Made by a program: the position numbers and the translations under genes. A stretch of DNA of 64,000 nucleotides from the NCBI RefSeq assembly GCF_001298525.1, contig NZ_CP012678.1, forward strand, positions 744,001-808,000, read 5' to 3'. The notes under the pieces were generated by a model that saw only the letters and a program-made list of their open reading frames with translations, was not told where the DNA came from and ran no database searches. Numbering within the stretch: the first letter of the stretch is position 1; each line of letters begins with the position of its first letter. The DNA is from Psychrobacter urativorans (GTDB lineage Bacteria > Pseudomonadota > Gammaproteobacteria > Pseudomonadales > Moraxellaceae). This document shows positions 9,878-18,314 of the stretch, piece after piece.

Positions 9878-9916
9878 AAAAAGCTACCAATGGTAAATTA
9901 TCATTGGTAGCTTTTT
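9878..9916. terminator. bidirectional rho-independent terminator between rluB and the 9955-11133 pair
   Basis: AAAAAGCTACCAATG (9878-9892) and CATTGGTAGCTTTTT (9902-9916) are perfect reverse complements around a 9-base loop. T-runs on both strands fit convergent transcription of rluB and the minus-strand gene ending at 9955. Confidence 0.88.
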
Positions 9917-9954
9917 ATTGTACACACTAGACTTTCATTTCATAAAGTTAGTAT

Positions 9955-10539
9955 TTAATTATGACTATTTAAATAGTTCTTCATCACCCGTAATTCTTCT
10001 AAACTCTGTGTTTCAAGCTTTTCTAATAGACGATCTAAGCGTCCTTCGATAGTATCCAGAGCTTCTTGTAACAATTGGCTGGCTTCAGTGTGTTTAACAT
10101 TCTCAGTCGTAAAACCAGAATTTGTATTGTTTTTAACATTTAATAAACGGTTATTAAAACCGAGCAAACGATTGTGACTGGCTAACATCTCAGGCAACCG
10201 TGTATATAATAGCTTCTGCAGTAAAAATTGCTCTTCGCTCAGTACTGGTGTTATTTTTTGCAATTCTAAACTTTGCTGGTCGTTATGATAGGTAGCCAGT
10301 TTTTTATCAATGCGCTGCAACTGACGTAACTGTCGCTCTGGTAGGACGCTTAAATGCTGCGTGTTTAACGTTAATTGTTGCCAGGTTATAGTCGCTAACG
10401 ATAATGGCTGATTAGGATTTTGATAAATAAGCACACCAGGAGTAATACCGACTATTTTATGCAGCGCATGCCAGCCTTTTCTACCCAAGTATAGAACCGT
10501 AACTGTGGTTATTACTATCATACCAAGCAGTGTAATCAT
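9955..10539 (-). CDS. hypothetical membrane-anchored protein
   Basis: I do not recognise this 194-residue protein. Residues 1-18 form one hydrophobic segment (MITLLGMIVITTVTVLYL) followed by basic residues (GRKGWHALHK), so the soluble part is probably cytoplasmic by the positive-inside rule. The rest is Leu/Gln-rich and likely helical, with heptad-like stretches (LPERQLRQLQRIDKKLATY; LLQEALDTIEGRLDRLLEKL) that suggest a coiled coil. It begins 30 bp after the 187-residue membrane protein gene on the same strand, and both share the same architecture. They probably form a two-gene operon ending at the terminator at 9878-9916. Confidence 0.7.
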   Translation of the reverse strand: MITLLGMIVITTVTVLYLGRKGWHALHKIVGITPGVLIYQNPNQPLSLATITWQQLTLNTQHLSVLPERQLRQLQRIDKKLATYHNDQQSLELQKITPVLSEEQFLLQKLLYTRLPEMLASHNRLLGFNNRLLNVKNNTNSGFTTENVKHTEASQLLQEALDTIEGRLDRLLEKLETQSLEELRVMKNYLNSHN

Positions 10540-10569
10540 GCTTACTGATCGCTCCTTACGCTATGTAAT

Positions 10570-11133
10570 TTATACATGACTGTCTTCAGAGATTGGATTA
10601 TCAAAGCGCTGCTGTAAATAACGATTGGTGACCAATAGCTTCTGTCCATCTTGATGATAAGAAGCATCGAGCAGATCATCGAACTGCGCATTAATCGTCC
10701 CCAGTACTTCTAAAAGCGCTTCTTTGCCCGTGACATCAGAGTTTTTAATCTTCGTATTGTCAGCGCGTGCGCCTTCTAAATCATAGAGACGGCGATAGTC
10801 AGCGACTGCTTGCGGAATATGTTTATCCATTAAATTTTGAATCATGATATAAGTTTCGGTGACCGCATCTTTGTCATTAATTTGACCATCATTATTGGTA
10901 TCACCATAAATCACGCGTAGCTTCTCACCTTTTTGATTGATTTGGGCAAGTGCATTTTTTACGGCTTCTGGTAAGCCTTTTTCGGGAATATATCCCAATT
11001 GTGGCATGGCTTTATATTCTAGCATTTTCGGTGCGGTAACTTTTTTGATGCCACGATAACCCAGATAGATGCCCGCAGCGGGCAGCACACCATATAAGAC
11101 AAACATCACGAGCATGGCGGTTATTTGGGTCAT
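10570..11133 (-). CDS. hypothetical membrane-anchored protein with EF-hand-like loop
   Basis: An unrecognised protein of 187 residues. One membrane segment spans about residues 5-25 and is followed by RGIKK, suggesting a cytoplasmic soluble domain. Residues 78-89 read DTNNDGQINDKD, with Asp/Asn at positions 1, 3, 5, 9 and 12, Gly at 6 and Ile at 8, which matches a calcium-binding EF-hand loop. The remainder is helical and charged. It is the first gene of a likely pair with the gene at 9955-10539; both have an N-terminal anchor and a helical body. Calcium binding is inferred from the motif alone, and a single EF-hand may be structural. Confidence 0.7.
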   Translation of the reverse strand: MTQITAMLVMFVLYGVLPAAGIYLGYRGIKKVTAPKMLEYKAMPQLGYIPEKGLPEAVKNALAQINQKGEKLRVIYGDTNNDGQINDKDAVTETYIMIQNLMDKHIPQAVADYRRLYDLEGARADNTKIKNSDVTGKEALLEVLGTINAQFDDLLDASYHQDGQKLLVTNRYLQQRFDNPISEDSHV

Positions 11134-11360
11134 TCGGGTTTCCTTATTATTGAGGCGTCATTACTGAGTTCTCTTTATTATAGTTATTGAGTGCTATTAA
11201 TCACGCACTATGCGCTTATTAAACAAAGAAATCGAGGTAAGTTAAACCCTTATATTGTTATACATTGCAGTGCTTATGTTAAACCATCACCATCAAATCA
11301 CATTTATCCTATGCCCTAGTGCTTATCCATTACTAATAATTACCCATTAGATGAAAATTT

Positions 11361-11963
11361 ATGCTTGCTACTGATTATTTTTCCGGCTTCTTGCTTGGAT
11401 TGTCGCTGATTTTTGCTATTGGCTCACAAAACGCTTTTGTCCTAAAGCAAGGGTTAAGGCGCGAGCACGTCTTTTTAATTTGCTTATTTTGTGCGGTAAG
11501 TGATGCCTTATTAATATCAGCAGGTGTAGCAGGATTTGGCGCGGTAACGGCACGCTATCCACACGTGGTTGATATGGCAAAAATTGCTGGAAGCTTATTT
11601 TTATTTGGCTACGGCCTGCTAAGCTTATACACCAGTATTACCTTCTCCCACGCGCTAAGCGCTGATGGACAAGCTGTCACCAGTTTAAAAAAAGCACTGT
11701 TATTATGTTTTGGCTTTACATGGCTAAATCCGCACGTTTATTTAGATACCTTGGTGCTGGTTGGCATGGTTTCAACGGGAGCAGGTAGCAAATTACTGTT
11801 TGCCAGCGGTGCCGTCAGCGCCTCATTTTTCTTCTTTTTTGCATTGGGATATGGCGCAAGGCTATTAACACCGCTGTTCGCAAAGCCAAAAGCGTGGAAT
11901 ATACTGGATGCACTGGTCGGCGTACTGATGCTGTACTTGGCATGGCATTTATATCAAAGCTGA
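11361..11963 (+). CDS. LysE/ArgO-family amino-acid exporter
   Basis: A 200-residue inner-membrane protein with about six hydrophobic segments, the usual size for LysE/ArgO. The N-terminus (FAIGSQNAFVLKQGLRREHVF) matches the LysE signature GPQNAFVxxQGxRR, with Ser where Pro is common. Members export basic amino acids such as arginine or lysine; which one is exported here cannot be decided. It is monocistronic and convergent with marC. No LysG/ArgP-type regulator gene is adjacent. Confidence 0.85.
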   Translation: MLATDYFSGFLLGLSLIFAIGSQNAFVLKQGLRREHVFLICLFCAVSDALLISAGVAGFGAVTARYPHVVDMAKIAGSLFLFGYGLLSLYTSITFSHALSADGQAVTSLKKALLLCFGFTWLNPHVYLDTLVLVGMVSTGAGSKLLFASGAVSASFFFFFALGYGARLLTPLFAKPKAWNILDALVGVLMLYLAWHLYQS

Positions 11964-12048
11964 TATTATTTTTGTAAATTATCAATTAAATACTTCGTCA
12001 CAGCAGACCTGATACGCTCACCATGTAGTCGTGGAATAATAGAAAAAA

Positions 12049-12690
12049 TTACACTAAATTAGGGAATAGCGTGCGTAAACCACTAACAATAATTTCAATG
12101 GCAACCGCAGCTAGCAGCATACCCATAATCCGGCTCATGATATTCAGCCCCGTATCACCAAGCACGCGGCTGATACGCCCTGCTGCCATCAAGGCTAAAT
12201 AACAAAAGATACTAATCAGTAAACCAGCAATAATCACCGCGGAAACGCGCAGGACACCGGATATCTGCGAAGAATAAATAATCACCGTTGAGATGCCGCC
12301 CGGGCCAATCATCATCGGGATCGCAAGTGGTACGACTGCTGCTGCAGTACTTGGCGGCTGGTCATGAATATTACCCACATCAAAATTTTCTTGATCAGGT
12401 TTGACTGGATTGCCCTCGCCATTCATCATATTAATGGCGATTAGAAATACCAGAATACCACCTGCCATTTGAAACGAGCCAATCGATATACCCAATACTT
12501 TGAGCAATGACTCGCCAGCTAAGGTAAAAAAGCTGATGGTAATAAAAATAGTTAAACAGGCAATACGCGCAACTTTACGTCGATTGGTCATCGAGTAACC
12601 GCGTGTCAAATCTAAAAACAGCGTCAACGCGCCAAACGGATTAATCAGTACCATAAAGGCTAGAATAATTTTGATAATCTCAGTATCCAT
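12049..12690 (-). CDS. MarC-family integral membrane protein
   Basis: A 213-residue polytopic inner-membrane protein with six predicted hydrophobic segments. Family marks are LINPFGALTLFLDLT near the start and PLAIPMMIGPGGISTVI in the middle. The biochemical role of MarC proteins is not established, and an early link to multiple antibiotic resistance was not upheld. It stands alone between argO-like and nadC. Confidence 0.85.
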   Translation of the reverse strand: MDTEIIKIILAFMVLINPFGALTLFLDLTRGYSMTNRRKVARIACLTIFITISFFTLAGESLLKVLGISIGSFQMAGGILVFLIAINMMNGEGNPVKPDQENFDVGNIHDQPPSTAAAVVPLAIPMMIGPGGISTVIIYSSQISGVLRVSAVIIAGLLISIFCYLALMAAGRISRVLGDTGLNIMSRIMGMLLAAVAIEIIVSGLRTLFPNLV

Positions 12691-12854
12691 CTGACGCTCA
12701 CTTTTTCATCGGCAAAAAGATAAGGTCATCGTGCGTGTGCAGCGATGACCCAGTAGTCTGTTAGCAGTGGCATTGTAACATAGGCAGATAACCTAATTAA
12801 ATCATTAACTTCACATGATTTTTGCCCACTTTTCCGATAGAAGTAATTTTAAAG

Positions 12855-13715
12855 TTACGCACTAAAATCAAGCCCAATATCAAGCGCAGTCGTGCTATGA
12901 GTCAGATAACCCATCGCGATAAAATCAACGCCTGTTTCGGCTACGGCTCGAACGCTATCTGGCGTAATCCCACCTGACGCCTCTGTCTTCGCTCGACCTT
13001 GACACATAATGACCGCTTGGCGCAATAATTTAGGCGGCATGTTATCCAATAATACCAAACTAACACCTGTATCGAGTGCCAATTCTAATTGCGCTAAAGT
13101 ATCTACCTCGACCTCAATTGGTATCAAGTGTCCCGCAAATTTTTGCGCCTGCTTAATAGCGGTACTGATGTCGCCAGCAATAGCGATATGGTTGTCTTTA
13201 ATTAAAATGGCATCATCTAAACCTAAACGATGATTGCGTCCGCCTCCGCAACGTACCGCATATTTTTGGACGGTGCGCAGTCCCGGAATGGTCTTACGGG
13301 TGCAGGTAATTTGTGCCGGATAATCTGCCACACTATCCACAATTTGCCGTGTAGCCGTTGCGATACCGCTCAGATGCGTCATAAAATTCAATGCAGTACG
13401 CTCGGCGGTCAATAGATGACGCGCATTACCACGGACAGTTGCTAATACTGTGTCTGCCGCGACTGTTTCTCCATCGCTAACCGCAGCCACAAACTCAATA
13501 TGGGCATCAACTAAGGCAAATGACAAACGTGCTAAGTCCATACCGCAAATCACACCTGCTTGCCGCGCTTTAATCTCTAATTTTGCTTGCATCTCTACTG
13601 GAATCGTCGCCTGCGAGGTCACATCACCACGCCGACCCAAGTCTTCAAGTAATGCCACCTCCACTAACGGCTTGAGTAATACCTCATCCAATGCGGGCTG
13701 TACTTTATCTGTCAT
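12855..13715 (-). CDS. nadC: quinolinate phosphoribosyltransferase (decarboxylating) NadC
   Basis: It converts quinolinate and PRPP to nicotinate mononucleotide, CO2 and PPi, the step joining de novo synthesis to the shared NAD pathway. At 286 residues it is normal size. Visible family blocks are LLEDLGRRGDVTSQATIP, ERTALNFMTHLSGIATAT, CTRKTIPGLRTVQKYAVRCGGGRNHR and EASGGITPDSVRAVAETGVDFIAMG. It lies 173 bp downstream of the NadQ-like regulator gene on the same strand, and an imperfect copy of the NAD-cluster dyad lies 38 bp upstream of its start. Confidence 0.96.
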   Translation of the reverse strand: MTDKVQPALDEVLLKPLVEVALLEDLGRRGDVTSQATIPVEMQAKLEIKARQAGVICGMDLARLSFALVDAHIEFVAAVSDGETVAADTVLATVRGNARHLLTAERTALNFMTHLSGIATATRQIVDSVADYPAQITCTRKTIPGLRTVQKYAVRCGGGRNHRLGLDDAILIKDNHIAIAGDISTAIKQAQKFAGHLIPIEVEVDTLAQLELALDTGVSLVLLDNMPPKLLRQAVIMCQGRAKTEASGGITPDSVRAVAETGVDFIAMGYLTHSTTALDIGLDFSA

Positions 13716-13753
13716 ATTTGACCCTTTTTCGGCTCTTTATTAATATTAATTAC

Positions 13754-13774
13754 TTAAACTCAAAATGAGCATAA
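13754..13774 (-). promoter_or_regulatory. putative NadQ-type operator upstream of nadC
   Basis: TTAAACTCA-AAA-TGAGCATAA is an imperfect version of the perfect dyad found before nadA. The right half is identical and seven of nine bases in the left half match. It lies 38 bp upstream of the nadC start, where a repressor could block transcription. Ligand and binding are inferred from context. Confidence 0.65.
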
Positions 13775-13888
13775 ATATAACGTAAAGTGCAGTAGCTCGC
13801 AAGATAAGAGAATCATTTATTTATATCTTCTCACTATCTGAACATCAGTATAAAAAATAATATTCTATTCAAAACTAATTACGTGAAG

Positions 13889-14929
13889 CTATTTACGTTT
13901 GGGCAATTTGCTATCCATCAGTAAGCTTTGTAATTCAATATCATGGCGAAAACGATATAACTTCGCTGGGCGACCACGTTGAGCGTTACTACTGCCACCT
14001 GTTGGTATGACTAAATTTTGGGAATCCAGCAGACGGCGAAAGTTTTGCTTATGCAAAGGTACGCCGGATAATGCTTCAACACTTTGCTGTAACTGCGACA
14101 AGGTAAAGATATCAGGCATCAAGCCAAAAATAAGCGGTTGGTACTCTATTTTTGCCCGCAACCTCGAGATGGCGGTAGCAATCACACGGCGATGATCGTA
14201 ATACATCGGCACCCCTATCATCTGTGACCAATCCATAGGTAATTTATTAGGCTGATACGTTGGCGCTTCTGGAATCAAGCCTGCTTCATAAAGCATCTCA
14301 TAACGCAGAAGCACATGCTCTGCAACCCACTCAGTAGCTTCACCCTTATAACACTTATCATGCACTACCTGATAATTACTCTTGTCAGCGTCATCTTCTT
14401 GTCGTGTGTCTATCGGCTCCGAACTCATTCCCCAACATAAGCGAATACGTTGCCTGCGACGGTACTGCGCTGCCTCATCATTAGCACTCTCTGCCCACGC
14501 CAATAACGCCGGTAAAATCAAACGTGTAATGATATCAGGCGTGCCAGTTAAATGATTTTCCCACGGAAAATAGTCATACCAATCGCGCCATAATGCTTGG
14601 CTTTGTAGCTTAGTCGTTTGTGTTTCTTGCACGAGACCTAAATAGCTGACATACACCAACGCATGACCATCAATATTGCGCCGACTGGTATCGACAAAGG
14701 TATATAACTGCTCTAAATAACCCAAAGGCTGCTGCGTCTGTTCTTCCACCCACTGGCGTACACCCGCCTGTAACGAGCGATGCAATGGCATCAAAGGTCC
14801 ATTAGGTAAAAGCTTACCTTGATCAACTGTTAAAACACGCGCCGTATGGTCGGTAATAGCAATAAGCACCGCGACCACTTCTGTCGTGCCACTGCCCTGC
14901 TGATGCGCATGCGAATAAGACAAAGTCAT
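13889..14929 (-). CDS. nadQ: Nudix-like/winged-helix transcriptional regulator of NAD synthesis (NadQ type)
   Basis: A 346-residue regulator. Its N-terminal half resembles a Nudix domain (VVAVLIAITDHTARVLTVD; LQAGVRQWVEEQTQQPLGYLEQLYTF) but shows no intact Nudix box GX5EX7REUXEEXGU, so it probably senses rather than hydrolyses a nucleotide. The C-terminus has the winged helix shared by NrtR/NadQ regulators (FTLSQLQQSVEALSGVPLHK; NFRRLLDSQ; RGRPAKLYRF). The gene sits between nadC and the divergent nadA-nadB operon, and a common dyad precedes nadA and nadC, which argues for a local repressor of quinolinate and NAD synthesis. NadQ rather than NrtR is my choice from length, the lost Nudix box and the target genes. 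Confidence 0.8.
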   Translation of the reverse strand: MTLSYSHAHQQGSGTTEVVAVLIAITDHTARVLTVDQGKLLPNGPLMPLHRSLQAGVRQWVEEQTQQPLGYLEQLYTFVDTSRRNIDGHALVYVSYLGLVQETQTTKLQSQALWRDWYDYFPWENHLTGTPDIITRLILPALLAWAESANDEAAQYRRRQRIRLCWGMSSEPIDTRQEDDADKSNYQVVHDKCYKGEATEWVAEHVLLRYEMLYEAGLIPEAPTYQPNKLPMDWSQMIGVPMYYDHRRVIATAISRLRAKIEYQPLIFGLMPDIFTLSQLQQSVEALSGVPLHKQNFRRLLDSQNLVIPTGGSSNAQRGRPAKLYRFRHDIELQSLLMDSKLPKRK

Positions 14930-15107
14930 AGTATTCCGTAATTACCCTTTATATCTACTAATTGATTCATGCTGTTATAAAACAGCATGCTCGTAATAAA
15001 AATCAGTATAGCGTGAAAGCGGTTTTGGATGCGGTTCTATCATCGTCATCACCCGTTATTAGTATGACAAAAACTGATATTAAGTCATAAATAATATAAA
15101 AAATCAC

Positions 15108-15135
15108 TTGTAGTTATGCTCAAAATGAGCATAAT
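15108..15135 (+). promoter_or_regulatory. putative nadA promoter overlapped by operator
   Basis: A weak -35 (TTGTAG, 15108-15113) and a -10 (CATAAT, 15130-15135) are separated by 16 bp. The perfect dyad at 15114-15134 fills the spacer and most of the -10, an arrangement expected for repression. The -35 match is only three of six. Confidence 0.45.
15114..15134. promoter_or_regulatory. perfect NadQ-type operator dyad upstream of nadA
   Basis: TTATGCTCA-AAA-TGAGCATAA has two exact 9-bp inverted arms around three bases. It lies 99 bp upstream of nadA and 184 bp from the divergent regulator gene, so it may serve both. A related copy precedes nadC at 13754-13774. I did not notice another copy of the core CTCAAAATGAG in the window. 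Confidence 0.75.
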
Positions 15136-15233
15136 GAAATTATCTTACCTTTATTTACTCTTTCACTCTGCTTTAGCTGACTTATTTTTTAGTGGCTCAT
15201 TGATTATCGCTAACGCACCAGAGGCTTACACCT

Positions 15234-16373
15234 ATGAAAACTTATCCCTATGACGCGCCCATTTTAAGCACTGACAATCGTATTGCTATTAAGATGAACA
15301 TTGAATATGCCAAAGCTAAGATGCCGGCAGATTTGCCACGCTCTGAGCGACTTAAAGTTGAAGCGAACATTAAGCAGCTATTAAAAGATAATAATGCGGT
15401 GCTAGTGGCACATTATTATGTTGACCCGTTTATTCAAGATTTAGCACTGGCAACGGGTGGCTGCGTGGGTGATTCACTAGAAATGGCACGTTTTGGACAA
15501 GCGCATAGTGCGCAAACCTTAGTGGTTGCAGGCGTACGCTTTATGGGTGAATCGGCAAAAATACTCAGTATGGAAAAAACGATATTGATGCCGGATTTGG
15601 AAGCTGAGTGTTCGCTGGATTTGGGCTGTCCTATCGAAGAGTTTTCTGCTTTTTGTGACGCGCATCCTGAGCGGACGGTGGTTGTTTATGCCAATACCAG
15701 TGCGGCAGTCAAGGCGCGCGCGGATTGGGTAGTGACCTCTTCAGTGGGTATTGATATCGTGCGCCATTTACATGAGCAAGGCGAGACCATTATTTGGGGA
15801 CCAGATAGACATTTGGGAAAATATATTGCGCGCGAAACGGGTGCAGATATGCTGTTATGGCAAGGTTCATGCATGGTGCATAATGAATTTAAAGCCACGG
15901 AACTGCTGCAATTAAAATCAGAATATCCAACCGCTAAAGTCTTGGTACATCCTGAATCGCCTGATAGTGTGGTGGCGCTTGCCGATGTGGTCGGCTCAAC
16001 CAGTAAGTTGCTCCAGTCAACCTACGAGATGGACGCGGACACCTTTATTGTAGCAACGGATTTGGGTATCTTGCACGAAATGCAAAAACGCTCACCGAAT
16101 AAACGCTTTTTAGCCGCACCGACCGCAGGCGAAAGTGCCAGCTGTAAAAGCTGCGCCTTTTGTCCATGGATGGCGATGAATGGATTGCAAGGTATTGAGC
16201 AGTGTTTGATTAACAATAGTGGTGAGGTCACTCTGACACCTGAAACGGCAGATGCGGCTAGAAAACCATTACAGCGTATGCTTGATTTTGCTAAAGACAA
16301 CCAACAACGAGTCGCTACAAGTGGTGATTTGGTCACTGACCGTCCTTTATTTACCAATGTCGGAGCTGCGTAA
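15234..16373 (+). CDS. nadA: quinolinate synthase NadA
   Basis: A cytoplasmic 4Fe-4S enzyme that condenses iminoaspartate with dihydroxyacetone phosphate to quinolinate. The 379 residues include the family blocks [26 protein letters not shown] and [18 protein letters not shown]. Likely cluster cysteines are in [22 protein letters not shown] and [13 protein letters not shown]. The nadB start follows one base after the stop codon, so the two form an operon. The iminoaspartate made by NadB is unstable, which explains the tight pairing. Confidence 0.97.
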   Translation: MKTYPYDAPILSTDNRIAIKMNIEYAKAKMPADLPRSERLKVEANIKQLLKDNNAVLVAHYYVDPFIQDLALATGGCVGDSLEMARFGQAHSAQTLVVAGVRFMGESAKILSMEKTILMPDLEAECSLDLGCPIEEFSAFCDAHPERTVVVYANTSAAVKARADWVVTSSVGIDIVRHLHEQGETIIWGPDRHLGKYIARETGADMLLWQGSCMVHNEFKATELLQLKSEYPTAKVLVHPESPDSVVALADVVGSTSKLLQSTYEMDADTFIVATDLGILHEMQKRSPNKRFLAAPTAGESASCKSCAFCPWMAMNGLQGIEQCLINNSGEVTLTPETADAARKPLQRMLDFAKDNQQRVATSGDLVTDRPLFTNVGAA

Positions 16374-16374
16374 T

Positions 16375-18234
16375 ATGAAGGCGCTATTGGCAGATAATAG
16401 CAGTACATCTATTGATACTGACGTTTTGATTATCGGTGCAGGATTGGCAGGATTAAGTACCGCATTATGTTTGCCAAAGTCATTAAATATTACGATATTA
16501 AGCAAAGCTGCGTTGGAGAGTTGTTCCAGTCACTATGCCCAAGGCGGTATCGCAGCAAGCTTGGATGAAAATGATACCAGTGCTGCCCATGTGGCCGATA
16601 CCTTAACTGCCGGTGCAGGATTATGTACTATTGATAATACCACGCAAATTTTAAGTGCTGGGCAACAGGCAGTACAATGGTTATGCGATCAAGGCGTACC
16701 TTTTACCAAAATTCCGCTAAGTGATACTCATCAAAGTCTCAATGCAGTAAATTCTAGCGCTGATTTAAAAACGGCTGATTTACATTTAACTCAAGAAGGC
16801 GGTCATGGCTGCCGACGCGTTGCACATGCAGACGATGCAACAGGTCGTCATATTATGCAAACGCTTTCGGCACGAGTGCAAACGTCTACTAATATCACCA
16901 TATTGCCTTATCTTGAGGCGCTAAGTTTGCTGACCGAACCAAATGCTAATACTAAAACGCAAATAACAAGTGACTTAAAAGATAAGCATTGCCAAGGTGC
17001 GATTGTCTTTGACCATCACAATCAACGTCAATTAAATTTTCGTAGTCGCGCAGTCATATTGGCAAGTGGCGGCTTAGGACAATTGTTTCAACGTGCCAGC
17101 GCCCCCAATGTTTGTGTGGGCGATGGCGTCATGATGGCATGGCAAGCAGGCTGCCGCCTAGCCAATTTAGAGTTTGTGCAGTTTCATCCGACAGGCTTGG
17201 CATTAGGCGATAGCAGCTTTCTAATCTCAGAAGCGTTGCGCGGTGAAGGCGGTCACCTATATTGCCCGAAATCAGGCGTGCGCTTTATGCTAGATATTGA
17301 CAGTCGAGCAGAACTTGCCCCACGAGATATTGTGGCGCGTGCCATTGCTGAGCAAATTCATAATAACGGCTTAGGCTATGTGCATCTTGATGTCAGCCAC
17401 TTGCCAGCAGAATTTTTGCGTGAGCATTTCCCGCAGATTTATCAGACATTATTAGCGCTTGGCATTGATATCACTATTGATCCTATTCCTGTTGCACCTA
17501 CAGCGCACTATAGTTGCGGTGGCGTAGTGACTTGTACCAATGGCTTAACCGATGTGCAAGGATTATACGCAGCGGGCGAAGTCGCTTATACCGGTCTACA
17601 TGGCGCAAATCGCTTGGCAAGTAACTCTTTATTAGAGTGCGTGGTTATCGGTCGTAATATCGCCGCGCACTTGCCAACATATCTGCGCTCTGCTGATTGG
17701 GACTCTGTAGAACTTACCAATACTAAGTCGATTCACTTACCCTCGTCTAGCCTAATGACTGAGCATAACTATAATAGTAATGGTAAAGCTCAATCTACTA
17801 TCAGTACTATTGAGGATATTAATGACATTACTGCCAAGCTAAAAGCCTTAATGAGTCAGAATATGGGTATCACTCGCAGCGCTGAGTTATTAGTACAAGC
17901 TCTCGAACAAATACAAGGTTGGCAAGAAAGCATTCGACTTTCAGGTTTAGATGATTTAACGGGTTTAAGCAATATAGACAGCGTAGATAATACAACCACG
18001 CCTAACCATCTGATTCAGTTTCGGTTAGAGCGCCAACTACAATTAGCCACGCTCATTGTTCAATCAGCGTATCAGCGCTATGAAAGTCGTGGCGGGCATT
18101 ACCGAAAGGATTATCCTGATTTAGCCAATAAACCGATGATTAGTGTCATTGAACCTGTCACGGATAAAGCAACCCACCTAAATGCTACCTCAGCGTGGTT
18201 ATCCACACCCTTTCCAGTAACGAGTTGTGCTTAG
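16375..18234 (+). CDS. nadB: L-aspartate oxidase NadB
   Basis: An FAD enzyme that oxidises L-aspartate to iminoaspartate, the first step of de novo NAD synthesis. The frame is open further upstream inside nadA, but the ATG at 16375 (GGAG just upstream, one base after the nadA stop) gives a normal N-terminus with VLIIGAGLAGLSTAL near residue 20. That start gives 619 residues. Other marks are SSHYAQGGIAASL, EFVQFHPTGLAL, PTAHYSCGGVVT, LYAAGEVAYTGLHGANRLASNSLLE and the C-terminal ESRGGHYRKDYPD. It is longer than the E. coli enzyme (about 540), with extra sequence after the catalytic domain. Confidence 0.96.
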   Translation: MKALLADNSSTSIDTDVLIIGAGLAGLSTALCLPKSLNITILSKAALESCSSHYAQGGIAASLDENDTSAAHVADTLTAGAGLCTIDNTTQILSAGQQAVQWLCDQGVPFTKIPLSDTHQSLNAVNSSADLKTADLHLTQEGGHGCRRVAHADDATGRHIMQTLSARVQTSTNITILPYLEALSLLTEPNANTKTQITSDLKDKHCQGAIVFDHHNQRQLNFRSRAVILASGGLGQLFQRASAPNVCVGDGVMMAWQAGCRLANLEFVQFHPTGLALGDSSFLISEALRGEGGHLYCPKSGVRFMLDIDSRAELAPRDIVARAIAEQIHNNGLGYVHLDVSHLPAEFLREHFPQIYQTLLALGIDITIDPIPVAPTAHYSCGGVVTCTNGLTDVQGLYAAGEVAYTGLHGANRLASNSLLECVVIGRNIAAHLPTYLRSADWDSVELTNTKSIHLPSSSLMTEHNYNSNGKAQSTISTIEDINDITAKLKALMSQNMGITRSAELLVQALEQIQGWQESIRLSGLDDLTGLSNIDSVDNTTTPNHLIQFRLERQLQLATLIVQSAYQRYESRGGHYRKDYPDLANKPMISVIEPVTDKATHLNATSAWLSTPFPVTSCA

Positions 18235-18269
18235 CAATTCCAGTTTTTAACCTTTGTTATGTTACAATC

Positions 18270-18310
18270 GCAGGCTTAGTACCATGTTAGTACCACTGTT
18301 ACGAGCCTGC
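18270..18310 (+). promoter_or_regulatory. small inverted and direct repeats just upstream of lysO
   Basis: GCAGGCT (18270-18276) and AGCCTGC (18304-18310) are reverse complements. Between them TTAGTACCA occurs twice (18276-18284 and 18287-18295). The right arm ends four bases before the lysO ATG and takes the place of a ribosome-binding site. A TACAAT (18263-18268) could be the -10. The structure could limit translation; function is unknown. Confidence 0.4.
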
Positions 18311-18314
18311 CACC

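Noticed and set aside
15134..15253. Short open frame (MKLSYLYLLFHSALADLFF...) between the nadA operator and nadA
   Set aside because: Its ATG lies within or at the edge of the predicted operator and -10, so it would not be inside the transcript. It overlaps nadA in another frame and has no ribosome-binding site.
16252..16374. Upstream extension of nadB into nadA
   Set aside because: The extra 41 residues have no FAD-enzyme character. The ATG at 16375 has GGAG upstream and directly follows the nadA stop.
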